This document shows, piece by piece, positions 16,524 through 27,565 of a stretch of DNA of 64,000 bases (positions within the stretch are counted from its first letter, which is position 1; every line of letters starts with the position of its first letter). The stretch spans positions 806,001 to 870,000 of the forward strand of contig NZ_JACVHC010000001.1 of the NCBI RefSeq assembly GCF_017976235.1, written 5' to 3'. The position numbers and the translations under genes are program-made. The notes beneath the pieces are model-generated. The model saw nothing but the letters and a program-made list of their open reading frames with translations, was not told where the DNA came from and ran no database searches. The stretch is from Pseudomonas anatoliensis. GTDB taxonomy: Bacteria; Pseudomonadota; Gammaproteobacteria; Pseudomonadales; Pseudomonadaceae.

Positions 16524-17828
16524 ATGCGTCCCCCATTTCCCCTCATCACCCCGCGCCAGCAGTCGTTTGGCTTCGGAGCCTTTGTGCTGTGCGCCGGTTT
16601 CACCGCGCAAGTACAGGCCAGCGGATTTCTTGAAGACACAACGGCGAAAATCGAGTCGCGCACGGTGTACTTCAACCGCGATTTCCGTGATGGGCACACG
16701 TCCAATGATCAGGGCGCTTCCAAGCGTGAAGAGTCGGCGCAGGGTTTCATTCTCAATCTGCAGTCGGGTTACACCGAGGGCACGGTTGGCTTGGGTATCG
16801 ATGCGCTTGGCATGCTCGGCTTCAAACTGGATTCCAGCGCCGACAGCAGTAACAGCGGTTTACTGCCGTCCAGCGGGCAGGACCCGCGCGGTTCGAAAGA
16901 TCAATACGCGAAAATCGGCCTGACCGCGAAAGTGAAGGTTTCGGACACGGTGCTGAAATACGGCGCGCTGCTGCCGGATCTGCCGCTGCTCAAGTACAAC
17001 GATGGTCGTCTGCTGCCGACGATGTTCAATGGCGCAATGCTGACTTCAAAAGAAGTGAAGGATCTGACCTTCATGGCGGCGCGTCTGGACAAGTACACCG
17101 CGCGTGATTCCACCGATTCGCAAGACATCCGCGTGCACTGCAAGAACAAGCGCTACGCGTGTAACACCACCGCCGACCATTTCGACATGTACGGCTTCGA
17201 CTACAAGATCAACGATCGTCTGACTGCGCAGTATCACTACGCGGAACTTGAAGACATCTATCGTCAGCACTTCGTGGGGTTGTTGGGCAATCAGCCGCTG
17301 GGCAACGGTGTATTGAAGGCTGATTTGCGCTTGCTGAAAAGTGCCGACAGCGGCGATGCGAAGGCCGGCTCAATCGACAACCATGCACTGAGCGGCATGC
17401 TGTCTTATGCCATCAGCGGCCACACTTTCAGTGGTGGCTGGCAGCGCATGAACGGCGACAACTCGATGCCGTACCTCGATGGCAGCAACCCGTATCTGGT
17501 CAACTATGTGCAGGTCAACGACTTCGCCGCCGCGCAGGAGCGCTCCTGGCAACTGCGTTATGACTATGACTTCAAGGCGATCGGCATCAACGGTCTGAGT
17601 TTCCTGACGCGTTATGTGAACGGTGATCACATCAAGGTCGTGGGCAGTGATCAGGAAGGCAAAGAGTGGGAGCGTGACAGCGAGTTGAAGTACGTGATTC
17701 AGACGGGGACGTTCAAGGATGTGAGTTTGCGCTTGCGTAATGCGACTTACCGGACGAATTACCAGCAGTTTGCCCGGGATGTGGATGAAACCCGGTTGAT
17801 TGTGAGTTACAACTTTTCGGTGTTGTAA
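16524..17828 (+). CDS. OprD-family outer membrane porin
   Basis: 434-residue specific porin. A signal peptide runs to about residue 31, then SGFLEDTTAKIESRTVYFNRDFRDG, the standard OprD beginning. DALGMLGFKLDSS, YAKIGLTAKVKVSDTVLKYGALLPDLPLL and a terminal beta strand ending in VSYNFSVL follow. Two cysteines lie in a predicted loop (VHCKNKRYACN). ATG at 16524 has TTGGAG upstream. OprD members take up basic amino acids, peptides or small carboxylates; the substrate cannot be told from sequence alone. Confidence 0.92.
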   Translation: MRPPFPLITPRQQSFGFGAFVLCAGFTAQVQASGFLEDTTAKIESRTVYFNRDFRDGHTSNDQGASKREESAQGFILNLQSGYTEGTVGLGIDALGMLGFKLDSSADSSNSGLLPSSGQDPRGSKDQYAKIGLTAKVKVSDTVLKYGALLPDLPLLKYNDGRLLPTMFNGAMLTSKEVKDLTFMAARLDKYTARDSTDSQDIRVHCKNKRYACNTTADHFDMYGFDYKINDRLTAQYHYAELEDIYRQHFVGLLGNQPLGNGVLKADLRLLKSADSGDAKAGSIDNHALSGMLSYAISGHTFSGGWQRMNGDNSMPYLDGSNPYLVNYVQVNDFAAAQERSWQLRYDYDFKAIGINGLSFLTRYVNGDHIKVVGSDQEGKEWERDSELKYVIQTGTFKDVSLRLRNATYRTNYQQFARDVDETRLIVSYNFSVL

Positions 17829-17861
17829 ACCTTGGATTTATAGCGCTTGAACGGTTGCCAT

Positions 17862-17993
17862 CGCTAGCAAGCTAGCTCCCACACTGGACCTGCGCCGCAC
17901 CCAAATCCCCTGTAGGAGCTGCCGAAGGCTGCGATCTTTTGATTTTCAAAAACAAGATCAAAAGATCGCAGCCTGCGGCAGCTCCTACAGGGG
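17862..17993. repeat. REP cluster (single element plus REP pair)
   Basis: A single element CATCGCTAGCAAGCTAGCTCCCACA (17862-17886) of the second REP family is followed by an inverted pair of the main family at 17908-17993. The pair's arms, TGTAGGAGCTGCCGAAGG...GATCTTTTGATTTT and its complement, end CAGCTCCTACAGGGG. Confidence 0.85.
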
Positions 17994-18000
17994 TATGGAT

Positions 18001-18621
18001 TTATAGCCAATGCCAGAACCGGCTCCAGAAACCTCGGTTGAGGTCTTCCTTGCAGCCAGCATATTGCTGCGCATACATGTCGGAACGATTCTGCACCTTG
18101 CGCGCTGTCGGCATCAGCCACGCCTTGCTGGCGTAAGTCTTGTTGCGATAACCGCCCCAGCCCTCGTGATAGTTGAGGTACTGGCCATAGGCGTCGTATT
18201 TGTAGACGCCGTTGATCGAGGTGGTCTTGTCCATGTACCAGCCGACGAAGTCGATGGCGTCGTCGAAGTCTTCGCGGTCGGCCCAGTTTCTGCCGGTGCT
18301 TTTCTGGTAGTCGGACCAGACTTCATCCTTGGCCTGCGCATAACCCGATGCGGTCGAGACGCGGCCCCACGGAATGACCCAGAGCAGGTATTTGCGTGGA
18401 GTCTTGGCGTCGTAGCGGTAGCCGGACTCCTGATACATGATTGCGAACGGCACCTGGATCGGTACGCCCCAGCGCTTTTGCGTGACTTGCGCGGCGTCGT
18501 ACCAATCGCTTTTTTCCCGGAAGATCTCGCAGATGTTTTCAGGCGAGCGGGGCGGCGAGGTGCCGCAGCCCGTCAACAGCGCCGCGAGTATCAATAGTCC
18601 AATCGTCTGCCGAGAATTCAA
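18001..18621 (-). CDS. Lysozyme-like (SLT-fold) lipoprotein
   Basis: 206 residues. A lipobox LLTGC at residues 15-19 marks an acylated outer-membrane lipoprotein. The catalytic-like Glu is in FAIMYQESGYRYDAKTP, followed by the SGYAQAKDEVWSDYQ segment typical of lytic transglycosylase-like domains. WYMDK and YLNYHEGWGGY complete the pattern. It probably acts on peptidoglycan. The gene ends against a REP pair shared with the porin gene. Confidence 0.82.
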   Translation of the reverse strand: MNSRQTIGLLILAALLTGCGTSPPRSPENICEIFREKSDWYDAAQVTQKRWGVPIQVPFAIMYQESGYRYDAKTPRKYLLWVIPWGRVSTASGYAQAKDEVWSDYQKSTGRNWADREDFDDAIDFVGWYMDKTTSINGVYKYDAYGQYLNYHEGWGGYRNKTYASKAWLMPTARKVQNRSDMYAQQYAGCKEDLNRGFWSRFWHWL

Positions 18622-18667
18622 AAGCCGTCATCCTGTGATGCGCGTAAAAGGGCGACAGTTTACGCGT

Positions 18668-19606
18668 TCAGGTCAATTGATGACGATAGGGCAGATCCGG
18701 ACCGGTCTTGCTGCAGGTCAGCGCTGCCGCTTGCACGGCGAAATTAAGCATGGCGTCGATCTGCTCGCGGGCCAAATGCTGCACGCCTTCGACCGAGTCC
18801 AGACCCTGCTCGGTCAGCCAGGTAATCAATGCAGCCTGGAAGGTGTCACCGGCGCCAACGGTATCGGCGATCTTCACGGAACAGGCTGGCACTGACCAGG
18901 AGCCGTGGGCGCGACTGAACACGCTTGCGCCTTCGCCGCCGCGGGTGAGGAATACCATGTGGCAGCGATGCTCCAGCCAGCCTTCGATGACCCGCTGCGG
19001 ATCCTGCTCGGGATACAGCAGGCTCAAGTCTTCATCGCTGACTTTGATCAGATCGGCCAGTTGCACCAGCGTGGCGATTCGTTCGCGCCACAGGTCGATA
19101 TTCGGCTCGGGATTGAGGCGCACGTTGGGGTCGAGGCTGATCAGGCGTTTGCCGCTTTCACGCTGCACCAGCGCCAGCAGTGTGTCGGCAATCGGCTGCA
19201 CCACCAGCGAAAACGAGCCGATGTGCAAGCCGCGCACCTCAGGGCCTAGTGTGGGCAGATGCGCCAGTTTCAGTTGCCGATCAGCGCAGCCTTCACCGCG
19301 AAAGCTGTAATGCGGCGAGCCATTGGCACCGACGGCGACCATCGCCAGCGTGGTCGGTGCAGCGAAGTCCACCAGATAATCCGGGCGCACACCTTCGTCC
19401 TGCAGCACCTGTTGCAAGCGGCGGCCGAGGTAGTCGGTGGACAGCCCACCGAACAAGGCCGAGTCCACCCCCAGTCGGCGCAAACCCACCGCGACGTTGA
19501 ACGGCGAGCCGCCAGCAATCGCCTTGAAATTCACTTTCGAGGCCAGACCACTGGCATCGTCTTCGCTGAAGAAATCAAACAGCGCTTCGCCACACACCAA
19601 ATACAT
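18668..19606 (-). CDS. mtlZ: Fructokinase of the mannitol operon
   Basis: 312-residue PfkB-family sugar kinase that phosphorylates the fructose made by MtlD. Family signatures: FKAIAGGSPFNVAVGLRRLG at the N-terminal substrate lid and DTVGAGDTFQAALITWL with the catalytic Asp and anion hole. Start set at ATG 19606 (MYLVCGEALFDFF). Last gene of the operon, 13 bp after mtlY, matching the known P. fluorescens order mtlEFGKDYZ. Confidence 0.93.
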   Translation of the reverse strand: MYLVCGEALFDFFSEDDASGLASKVNFKAIAGGSPFNVAVGLRRLGVDSALFGGLSTDYLGRRLQQVLQDEGVRPDYLVDFAAPTTLAMVAVGANGSPHYSFRGEGCADRQLKLAHLPTLGPEVRGLHIGSFSLVVQPIADTLLALVQRESGKRLISLDPNVRLNPEPNIDLWRERIATLVQLADLIKVSDEDLSLLYPEQDPQRVIEGWLEHRCHMVFLTRGGEGASVFSRAHGSWSVPACSVKIADTVGAGDTFQAALITWLTEQGLDSVEGVQHLAREQIDAMLNFAVQAAALTCSKTGPDLPYRHQLT

Positions 19607-19619
19607 AATTGTTTGCTCT

Positions 19620-21116
19620 TTATAGGGTTGCGACATGCTGTTGATAGCGTTCATAAGCCTGCTGGAATGCCGCGACATTGGCGGCGTTCGGCAGGGTTTC
19701 ACTGCTCAGGTCAAGCTTCACGCAGCGCTGGCACAGTTCGGCCAGGGTATCTTCGTGGCCATTGGACCATGACTTGCACCACGCCGCCTGAATCGCCGCG
19801 CCAAGGGCGGCCGCTTCGCTCTGTTCGGTGCAGATGACGGGGGTGTCCATGATGTCGGCGACGATTTGGCGCCACACGGCGCTCTTCGAACCGCCGCCGA
19901 TCAGGCAAATGCTGCGGCTTTGTAAACCATTGTGCCGGAGTAAATCCAGTCCATAACGCAAGCCGAAGGTCGTGCCTTCGATGGCGGCGCGGCACAGATT
20001 GGCCTGTGTCAGGTTGTCCAGCGTCAAGCCGTGCAGGCTGCCGGTGGCGTGGGGCAGGGCGGGGACGCGCTCGCCGTTGAGGAATGGCAGCATACACACG
20101 CCTTCAGCCCCGATAGGGGCTTGGGCGACGAGGGTGTTGAACTGATCGAGATCGAGTTCGAACAGTTCGCGAATCGCGCCGGTGGCGTTGGTCAGGTTCA
20201 TGGTGCAGATCAGCGGCAGCCATCCGCCGCTGGAGGAGCAAAAAGTCGCGACCGAAGCATCCGCACTGACCGTCGGCGCATCGGCATAGGCGTACACAGT
20301 GCCGGACGACCCGAGGCTCATGGTGATCGCGCCGGGCTGGATATTGCCGGTGCCGATAGCGCCCATCATGTTGTCACCGCCACCGCTGGACACCAATGCG
20401 TTGCGGTTGATGCCGAGGTGTTCGGCAATCGCGGGCAGGATCGTGCCTACGGCTTCGTGCGCATCGATCAGCTCCGGCAACGCCGCTTGCAGGCGTCCGC
20501 TGGGGTCGATGTCGCGCAACAGCTGCAAATCCCACTGGCGGCTGCGTACGTTGAAATAACCGGTGCCGGAAGCATCGCCGTACTCGCTGCAGGCTCGGCC
20601 GGTGAGCCAATAGTTGAGGTAATCGTGGGGCAGCAGAATGCGGGCGATGCGCGCGAATACGTCTGGATGTTGTTCTTTGGTCCAAAGCAGTTTTGACACG
20701 GTGTAACCCGGCGCGATGACCACGCCGAGGCGTTCCAGAGAGCCGTTTTCGCCGCCGAGGTGGGTGAGCAATCGGTCGTTTTCAGCACTGGTTTCGGTAT
20801 CGCACCAGAGTTTGGCCGGGCGCAGTACTTCGCCTTCATCATCGAGTAGCACCAGACCGTGCTGCTGCCCGGAAACGCCGATGCCGAGGATTGATTGGCC
20901 ATCGACATCCGCCGCCAGCAGCGCCTGGCGGGTAGCGAGGGTGAAAGCTTCAAGCCATTGCTGAGTGTCTTGCTCGCGACGGCCATTGGCGCCGCTGATC
21001 ATCGTGTGCGCCGCGGCGCCCTGGCCGAGCACCTGACCGCTGGCGGCATCGAGGATGATCGCTTTGGTGCCTTGGGTGCCGCAGTCTATGCCGAGGAAGA
21101 GTTGTCGGGTTGTCAC
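19620..21116 (-). CDS. mtlY: Xylulokinase of the mannitol/arabitol operon
   Basis: 498-residue FGGY-family kinase. GIDCGTQGTKAIILD is the phosphate-1 motif; GVSGQQHGLVLLDD and the ASGTGYFNV substrate region are those of XylB. GIGNIQPGAITMSLGSSGTVYAY and GGGSKSAVWRQIVAD form the ATP site. It phosphorylates D-xylulose, which MtlD makes from D-arabitol, so the operon handles both polyols. Confidence 0.95.
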   Translation of the reverse strand: MTTRQLFLGIDCGTQGTKAIILDAASGQVLGQGAAAHTMISGANGRREQDTQQWLEAFTLATRQALLAADVDGQSILGIGVSGQQHGLVLLDDEGEVLRPAKLWCDTETSAENDRLLTHLGGENGSLERLGVVIAPGYTVSKLLWTKEQHPDVFARIARILLPHDYLNYWLTGRACSEYGDASGTGYFNVRSRQWDLQLLRDIDPSGRLQAALPELIDAHEAVGTILPAIAEHLGINRNALVSSGGGDNMMGAIGTGNIQPGAITMSLGSSGTVYAYADAPTVSADASVATFCSSSGGWLPLICTMNLTNATGAIRELFELDLDQFNTLVAQAPIGAEGVCMLPFLNGERVPALPHATGSLHGLTLDNLTQANLCRAAIEGTTFGLRYGLDLLRHNGLQSRSICLIGGGSKSAVWRQIVADIMDTPVICTEQSEAAALGAAIQAAWCKSWSNGHEDTLAELCQRCVKLDLSSETLPNAANVAAFQQAYERYQQHVATL

Positions 21117-21157
21117 AAGAATATCCTCAAGGAGTCAGGTCAATCCGGGTGTGGCCA

Positions 21158-21248
21158 ATCGCTGGCAAGCCAGCTCCCACAGGGTTCTCAGTCGTTCACA
21201 AGTATTGAGTGCCATCGAGAAAATGTGGGAGCTGGCTTGCCAGCGATG
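21158..21248. repeat. REP pair inside the mtl operon (mtlD-mtlY gap)
   Basis: Long inverted repeat: TCGCTGGCAAGCCAGCTCCC and its complement GGGAGCTGGCTTGCCAGCGA about 45 bp apart. It belongs to the second REP family and lies between two genes of one operon. Confidence 0.9.
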
Positions 21249-21272
21249 ACGTCGGTAGCTTCACCGCATAAC

Positions 21273-22745
21273 TCAGGCCAGCACACGCTCCAAAGTCCGC
21301 GTAACACCCACCTCACGCAAACTATCGCAACACCATTCAAACGCTGCGACAAACTCCGCCGACCGCGGTATCGCCGTGCCGAAAATCTCCTCGACCGCCA
21401 ACAAACGCTCCGTCATCAACGCATCATCCGCCACCAATGCCTGACAGAAAACAGCCCGAGGATCAGGAATGGAATAGGTGTCGCCATTCTCATCCACGCC
21501 CTTCAAATACAACGCCCAAGCCGCCACCACCAACGCCGCGCGGCGGGTCTCGCGCCCATCGGCAATCAACCGGTTGATCGTCGGAATGGTGAATTTGGGA
21601 AACTTCGACGAACCATCCGAACACACACGCTCAAGCTGATCGGCAATCGCTTGGTTAGAGAACCGCGCCACCAGCGTGTCTTTGTAATCGTCCAGGTTGA
21701 TACCCGGCACTGGCGCCAGTTGCGGCGTGACATCCAGGTCCATATAGGCGCGCATGTAACGCACGAACAGCGGGTCGTTCATGGTTTCGTGGACGAAGCG
21801 ATAGCCCTTCAAAAAACCCAGATAGGTCAGCGCTAGATGGCTGCCGTTGAGCAATTTGATCTTCATCTCTTCGTACGGCGACACGTCGTCGGTGAACTGC
21901 ACGCCAACCTTCTCCCACGCCGGGCGACCGTTGACGAATTTGTCTTCCAGCACCCACTGCACAAACGGTTCGCAGACCACCGGCCAGGCGTCGTCCACCG
22001 CGTGTTTGTCGGCCAGTTGCAGACGGTGCGCGGTGCTGGTCATTGGTGTGATGCGGTCGACCATCGCGTTGGGGAAACTGACGTTCTGCTCGATCCAGTC
22101 GCGCAGCCCCGTGTTGCGCAGGGTGGCGAAGGCCAGCAGTGCCTTGCGGGTCACCGCGCCGTTGTGCGGCAGGTTATCGCAGGACATGATCGTGAACGCC
22201 GGCGTGCCTGCGCCACGGCGTTTCTCCAGGGCCGCACAGAGGAAGCCGAACACGGTTATCGGTGCGCCCGGGTGTGCCAGGTCGTGCTGGATCTGCGGCA
22301 GATGCGCCATGAATTCACCGTTGCTGTCATCGATGCAATAGCCGCCCTCGGTGATGGTCAGCGAGACGATGCGGATCTGCGGATCGGCGAGTTTGTCGAT
22401 CAACGCCTGCGCGCCGTCTTCGGCCAGCAGCATGTCGCGAATCGCGCCGATGACGCGCACTTCGGTGTCATCGCTATCGCCGAGTTCGAAGAGAGTGAAC
22501 AAGTAGTCCTGCTCTTTGAGATCGTCGCGGGCACGGCGGTCTTCAGCGCGCAGGCCGACACCGCAAATCGCCCAGTCCAGCGCTTCGCCAGTGTTCATCA
22601 GCGCGTCGGTGTAATACGCCTGATGCGCCCGGTGAAAGCCACCAACGCCAATGTGCGCGATGCCCTGGCGAGTGTCGCTGAGGCTGTAGGCCGGCAGTTG
22701 CACTTCGGTGGCGAGGCGGTTGAGATTCTGTTTGTTCAGTTTCAT
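21273..22745 (-). CDS. mtlD: Mannitol 2-dehydrogenase
   Basis: 490-residue NAD-dependent long-chain polyol dehydrogenase, oxidising mannitol to fructose and arabitol to xylulose. Rossmann motif IAHIGVGGFHRAHQAYY near residue 30. The family signature ITEGGYCID and the catalytic lysine region (KLLNGSHLALTYLGFLKGY) are present. Length matches the crystallised P. fluorescens enzyme (493 aa). Start set at ATG 22745 (MKLNKQNLN), downstream of an open extension without family similarity. Confidence 0.96.
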   Translation of the reverse strand: MKLNKQNLNRLATEVQLPAYSLSDTRQGIAHIGVGGFHRAHQAYYTDALMNTGEALDWAICGVGLRAEDRRARDDLKEQDYLFTLFELGDSDDTEVRVIGAIRDMLLAEDGAQALIDKLADPQIRIVSLTITEGGYCIDDSNGEFMAHLPQIQHDLAHPGAPITVFGFLCAALEKRRGAGTPAFTIMSCDNLPHNGAVTRKALLAFATLRNTGLRDWIEQNVSFPNAMVDRITPMTSTAHRLQLADKHAVDDAWPVVCEPFVQWVLEDKFVNGRPAWEKVGVQFTDDVSPYEEMKIKLLNGSHLALTYLGFLKGYRFVHETMNDPLFVRYMRAYMDLDVTPQLAPVPGINLDDYKDTLVARFSNQAIADQLERVCSDGSSKFPKFTIPTINRLIADGRETRRAALVVAAWALYLKGVDENGDTYSIPDPRAVFCQALVADDALMTERLLAVEEIFGTAIPRSAEFVAAFEWCCDSLREVGVTRTLERVLA

Positions 22746-22764
22746 GGGAAAACTCTCGAAAAAA

Positions 22765-23868
<1,104 letters not shown>

Positions 23869-23898
23869 GGTGATGGGCCTCCGCATTGTTGTTTTTTT

Positions 23899-23984
23899 AA
23901 GATCAAAAGATCGCAGCCTGCGGCAGCTCCTACAGGGGGACGGTGTGCTCTGTGTAGGAGCTGCCGAAGGCTGCGATCTTTTGC
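23899..23984. repeat. REP pair inside the mtl operon (mtlG-mtlK gap)
   Basis: Outward pair: GATCAAAAGATCGCAGCCTG..GCTCCTACAGG, then TGTAGGAGCTGCCGAAGG..GATCTTTTGC. It can fold in the transcript between the permease and ATPase genes. Confidence 0.9.
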
Positions 23985-23995
23985 TTCTGAAATAT

Positions 23996-24826
<831 letters not shown>

Positions 24827-24834
24827 GGCAGGCC

Positions 24835-25761
24835 TCAGGCTTTGTCAGTCAGGTTTTTGCCGATCATCCGCACCAGAATGATCGCGGCGATGTTGGCGAT
24901 GACCACGGCAATCAAACCGCCCGCCGAGGCCATGCCGACGTCGAACTGCACCAGCGCCTGGTTGTAGATCAGGTAGGCGAGGTTGGTCGAGGCGTAGCCG
25001 GGGCCACCGTTGGTGGTGGTGAAAATCTCGGCGAACACCGACAGCAGGAAGATTGTTTCGATCATCACCACCACCGCAATCGGCCGAGCCAGGTGCGGCA
25101 GCGTCAGGTGCCAGAAGATGGCGATGGGGCCCGCGCCGTCGAGGCGCGCAGCTTCTTTCTGCTCCTGGTCGAGGGACTGCATGGCCGTCATCAGGATCAG
25201 GATCGCGAAGGGCAGCCATTGCCACGACACAATGATGATGATCGACAGAAGCGGGTAGTGCGCCAGCCAGTCCACCGGTTGTGCGCCGAACAGTTTCCAG
25301 ATGTAGGCGAGGATTCCCGACACCGGATGGAAAATCAGGTTCTTCCAGATCAGCGCGCCAACCGTGGGCATGATGAAGAACGGCGAAATCAGCATGACCC
25401 GCACGATGCCACGCCCGAGAAACTCGCTGGCCTCCAGCAAGGCACTGATCAACACGCCGAATACCACACTGATCAGCAACACGCTGCCGACCAGTAACAA
25501 GGTGTTGGTTGCGCCGGGCATGAACCCTGAGTCGGTCAGGAAATAAGTGAAATTCTCCAGCCCCACGAACTGGTTTTCACCGGGGTAGAGCAGGTTGTAG
25601 CGGATCATCGAGAAGTAAATGGTCATGCCCAGCGGCACGATCATCCACAGCAGCAACAAGGCCACCGAGGGGCTGACCAGAAACCAGCCGGGATTGGCCA
25701 CGCGGCTTTTGCGCTGCGGCCGGGACAGGTCGATTTGGGCTTTGGCAGTTGAAGTATTCAT
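24835..25761 (-). CDS. mtlF: Polyol ABC transporter permease
   Basis: 308-residue MalF-type permease. N-terminal cytoplasmic stretch of about 30 residues, then six membrane segments. EAA loop KEAARLDGAGPIAIFWHLTLPHLARP. Start set at ATG 25761 (MNTSTAKAQIDLSRP). Confidence 0.93.
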   Translation of the reverse strand: MNTSTAKAQIDLSRPQRKSRVANPGWFLVSPSVALLLLWMIVPLGMTIYFSMIRYNLLYPGENQFVGLENFTYFLTDSGFMPGATNTLLLVGSVLLISVVFGVLISALLEASEFLGRGIVRVMLISPFFIMPTVGALIWKNLIFHPVSGILAYIWKLFGAQPVDWLAHYPLLSIIIIVSWQWLPFAILILMTAMQSLDQEQKEAARLDGAGPIAIFWHLTLPHLARPIAVVVMIETIFLLSVFAEIFTTTNGGPGYASTNLAYLIYNQALVQFDVGMASAGGLIAVVIANIAAIILVRMIGKNLTDKA

Positions 25762-25828
25762 GGTGATCACAACCGGTTGGGTGCAGATACATGTTCAGGA
25801 AAGACGCATTCCTGACATCGACGCGAAC

Positions 25829-25922
25829 CCTGTGGGAGCGGGCTTGCCCGCGATGGCGATTTAACAGTCGACATTAATGTTGAATGTGTCGGCCTCATCG
25901 CGGGCAAGCCCGCTCCCACAGG
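25829..25922. repeat. REP pair inside the mtl operon (mtlE-mtlF gap)
   Basis: CCTGTGGGAGCGGGCTTGCC..GCGATG and its complement CATCGC..GGCAAGCCCGCTCCCACAGG about 45 bp apart. A stem here just after the binding-protein gene is the classical position for raising binding protein over permease expression; that role is inferred. Confidence 0.9.
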
Positions 25923-25933
25923 TTTAGTGGCGG

Positions 25934-27244
25934 TTACTTCGGATAACCCGCGCGCTTCATCTCGCGTTCAGTGGTCTGCTGCGCTGACGCCAGCGCCTGA
26001 TCCACCGTGGTCTGGCCGATCAACGCCGCCGAGAACAGTTTGCCGACCTGCGTACCCACCGCCTGGAACTCAGGGATGGTCACCAGTTGAATGCCGATGT
26101 ACGGCACGGGCTTCAGGGTCGGTTTGCCTGGGTCGGCCGCCTTCAGCGATTCCAGCGCGACCTTGGCAAACGGCGCGGCTTTGATGTAAGCGTCGCTGTA
26201 CGTGGAGGCACGGGTGCCCGGCGGTACGTTGGCGATCCCGTCCTTCTCGGCAACCAGTGCGCCGTATTCTTTCGACGTGGCCCAGGCGCTGAAGGTTTTC
26301 GCAGCATCCTTGGCCTTGGAGCTGGTCGGAATCGCCAGCGCCCACGAATACAACCAGGCCGAACCTTTGTCGGTGACTTGATGCGGTGCGAAGGTGAAGC
26401 CGACGTGGTCGCTAACTTTGCTCTGGGTCTTGTCGGTGACGAACGAACCGGCGACGCTGGCATCGACCCAGATCGCGCATTTGCCGCTGTTGAACAGCGC
26501 AAGGTTTTCGTTGAAACCGTTGCTGGAGGCGCCCGGCGGGCCGGATTTCTTCATGGTGTCGACGTAGAAATTCAGCGCGTTTTTCCACTCGGGCCCCGTG
26601 AATTCCGGCTTCCACTGTTCATCGAACCAGCGCGCGCCATAGGCATTGGCTACGGTGGTGATCAGCGCCATGTTCTCGCCCCAACCGGCCTTGCCGCGCA
26701 GACAGATGCCGTATTGCTCTTTATCTTTGTGGGTGAGTTTTTCCGCAAAACCGGCGATCTGTTCCCAGGTCGGCCGCTCTGGCATGGTCAGGCCGGCCTC
26801 CTTGAACAGGTCGGTGCGGTAATAGGTAATCGAGCTTTCGGCGTAGAACGGCAGGGCGTACAGCGAACCCTTGACCGACAGACCTTCGCGCACCGACGGG
26901 AACACATCGTCGAGGGCGTAACTGGCCGGCAGATCTTTCATCGGCTCAAGCCAACCCTTGGCGCCCCACAGTGCAGCTTCGTACATGCCGATGGTCAACA
27001 CGTCGAACTGCCCGCCCTGAGTGGCGATGTCGGTGGTCAGGCGTTGGCGCAGCACGTTTTCTTCCAGCACTACCCAATTGAGCTTGATGTCCGGGTGCTC
27101 GGTCTCGAACGTTTTCGAGAGCTTCTGCATGCGGATCATGTCGCTGTTGTTGACGGTGGCGATGGTCAGGGTCTGGGCGCCAAGGCTGACGCTACTGAGG
27201 GTCATGCAGGTGAGGGCAAGCAGAGCTTTTGCAGTGGGTTGCAT
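25934..27244 (-). CDS. mtlE: Mannitol/sorbitol/arabitol-binding periplasmic protein
   Basis: 436-residue solute-binding protein of the family 1 (MalE-like) group. Signal peptide MQPTAKALLALTCMTLSSVS to about residue 22, then TLTIATVNNSDMIRMQKLSKTFE. Start at ATG 27244 with AAGGAG upstream; the open frame continues 50 codons further without similarity. First gene of the operon, followed by a REP pair. Confidence 0.94.
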   Translation of the reverse strand: MQPTAKALLALTCMTLSSVSLGAQTLTIATVNNSDMIRMQKLSKTFETEHPDIKLNWVVLEENVLRQRLTTDIATQGGQFDVLTIGMYEAALWGAKGWLEPMKDLPASYALDDVFPSVREGLSVKGSLYALPFYAESSITYYRTDLFKEAGLTMPERPTWEQIAGFAEKLTHKDKEQYGICLRGKAGWGENMALITTVANAYGARWFDEQWKPEFTGPEWKNALNFYVDTMKKSGPPGASSNGFNENLALFNSGKCAIWVDASVAGSFVTDKTQSKVSDHVGFTFAPHQVTDKGSAWLYSWALAIPTSSKAKDAAKTFSAWATSKEYGALVAEKDGIANVPPGTRASTYSDAYIKAAPFAKVALESLKAADPGKPTLKPVPYIGIQLVTIPEFQAVGTQVGKLFSAALIGQTTVDQALASAQQTTEREMKRAGYPK

Positions 27245-27368
27245 CGTGCACTCCTTTTTCTGCACCCCGGGGGAGGCAGAAGGACGGTTATTGTTTTTGT
27301 GTCTTCCAGTGCAGGAAGAATGTGCGCTGATTACAGCCTTCAATCGCAGGGCTGACAAATCATCCGTC

Positions 27369-27405
27369 GCACTTTGATTGATACTTTTTTGCACTGCACT
27401 TTGAT
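27369..27405 (-). promoter_or_regulatory. Probable MtlR-binding direct repeats in the mtlE promoter
   Basis: On the minus strand ATCAAAGTGC occurs twice (27405-27396 and 27378-27369), 27 bp apart and 125-161 bp before the mtlE ATG. Paired direct repeats about 2.5 turns apart are typical AraC-type activator sites, and MtlR is an AraC-family activator encoded next door. Assignment is inferred. Confidence 0.55.
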
Positions 27406-27481
27406 GAGCTAAACGCAGGGAAGGGGATTGCAGCGCTGGGAGGGCAGCGGATACGTACAGGTTTTCAGAGATTAATAGCGA

Positions 27482-27559
27482 AGATCAAAAGATCGCAGCC
27501 TTCGGCAGCTCCTACAGATGACCGGTGTAGGAGCTGCCGAAGGCTGCGATCTTTTGATC
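27482..27559. repeat. REP pair between mtlE promoter and mtlR
   Basis: GATCAAAAGATCGCAGCC..GGCAGCTCCTACA, 8-bp spacer, then TGTAGGAGCTGCC..GGCTGCGATCTTTTGATC: an almost perfect 35-bp-arm palindrome abutting the 3' end of mtlR. Confidence 0.92.
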
Positions 27560-27565
27560 CTGCTT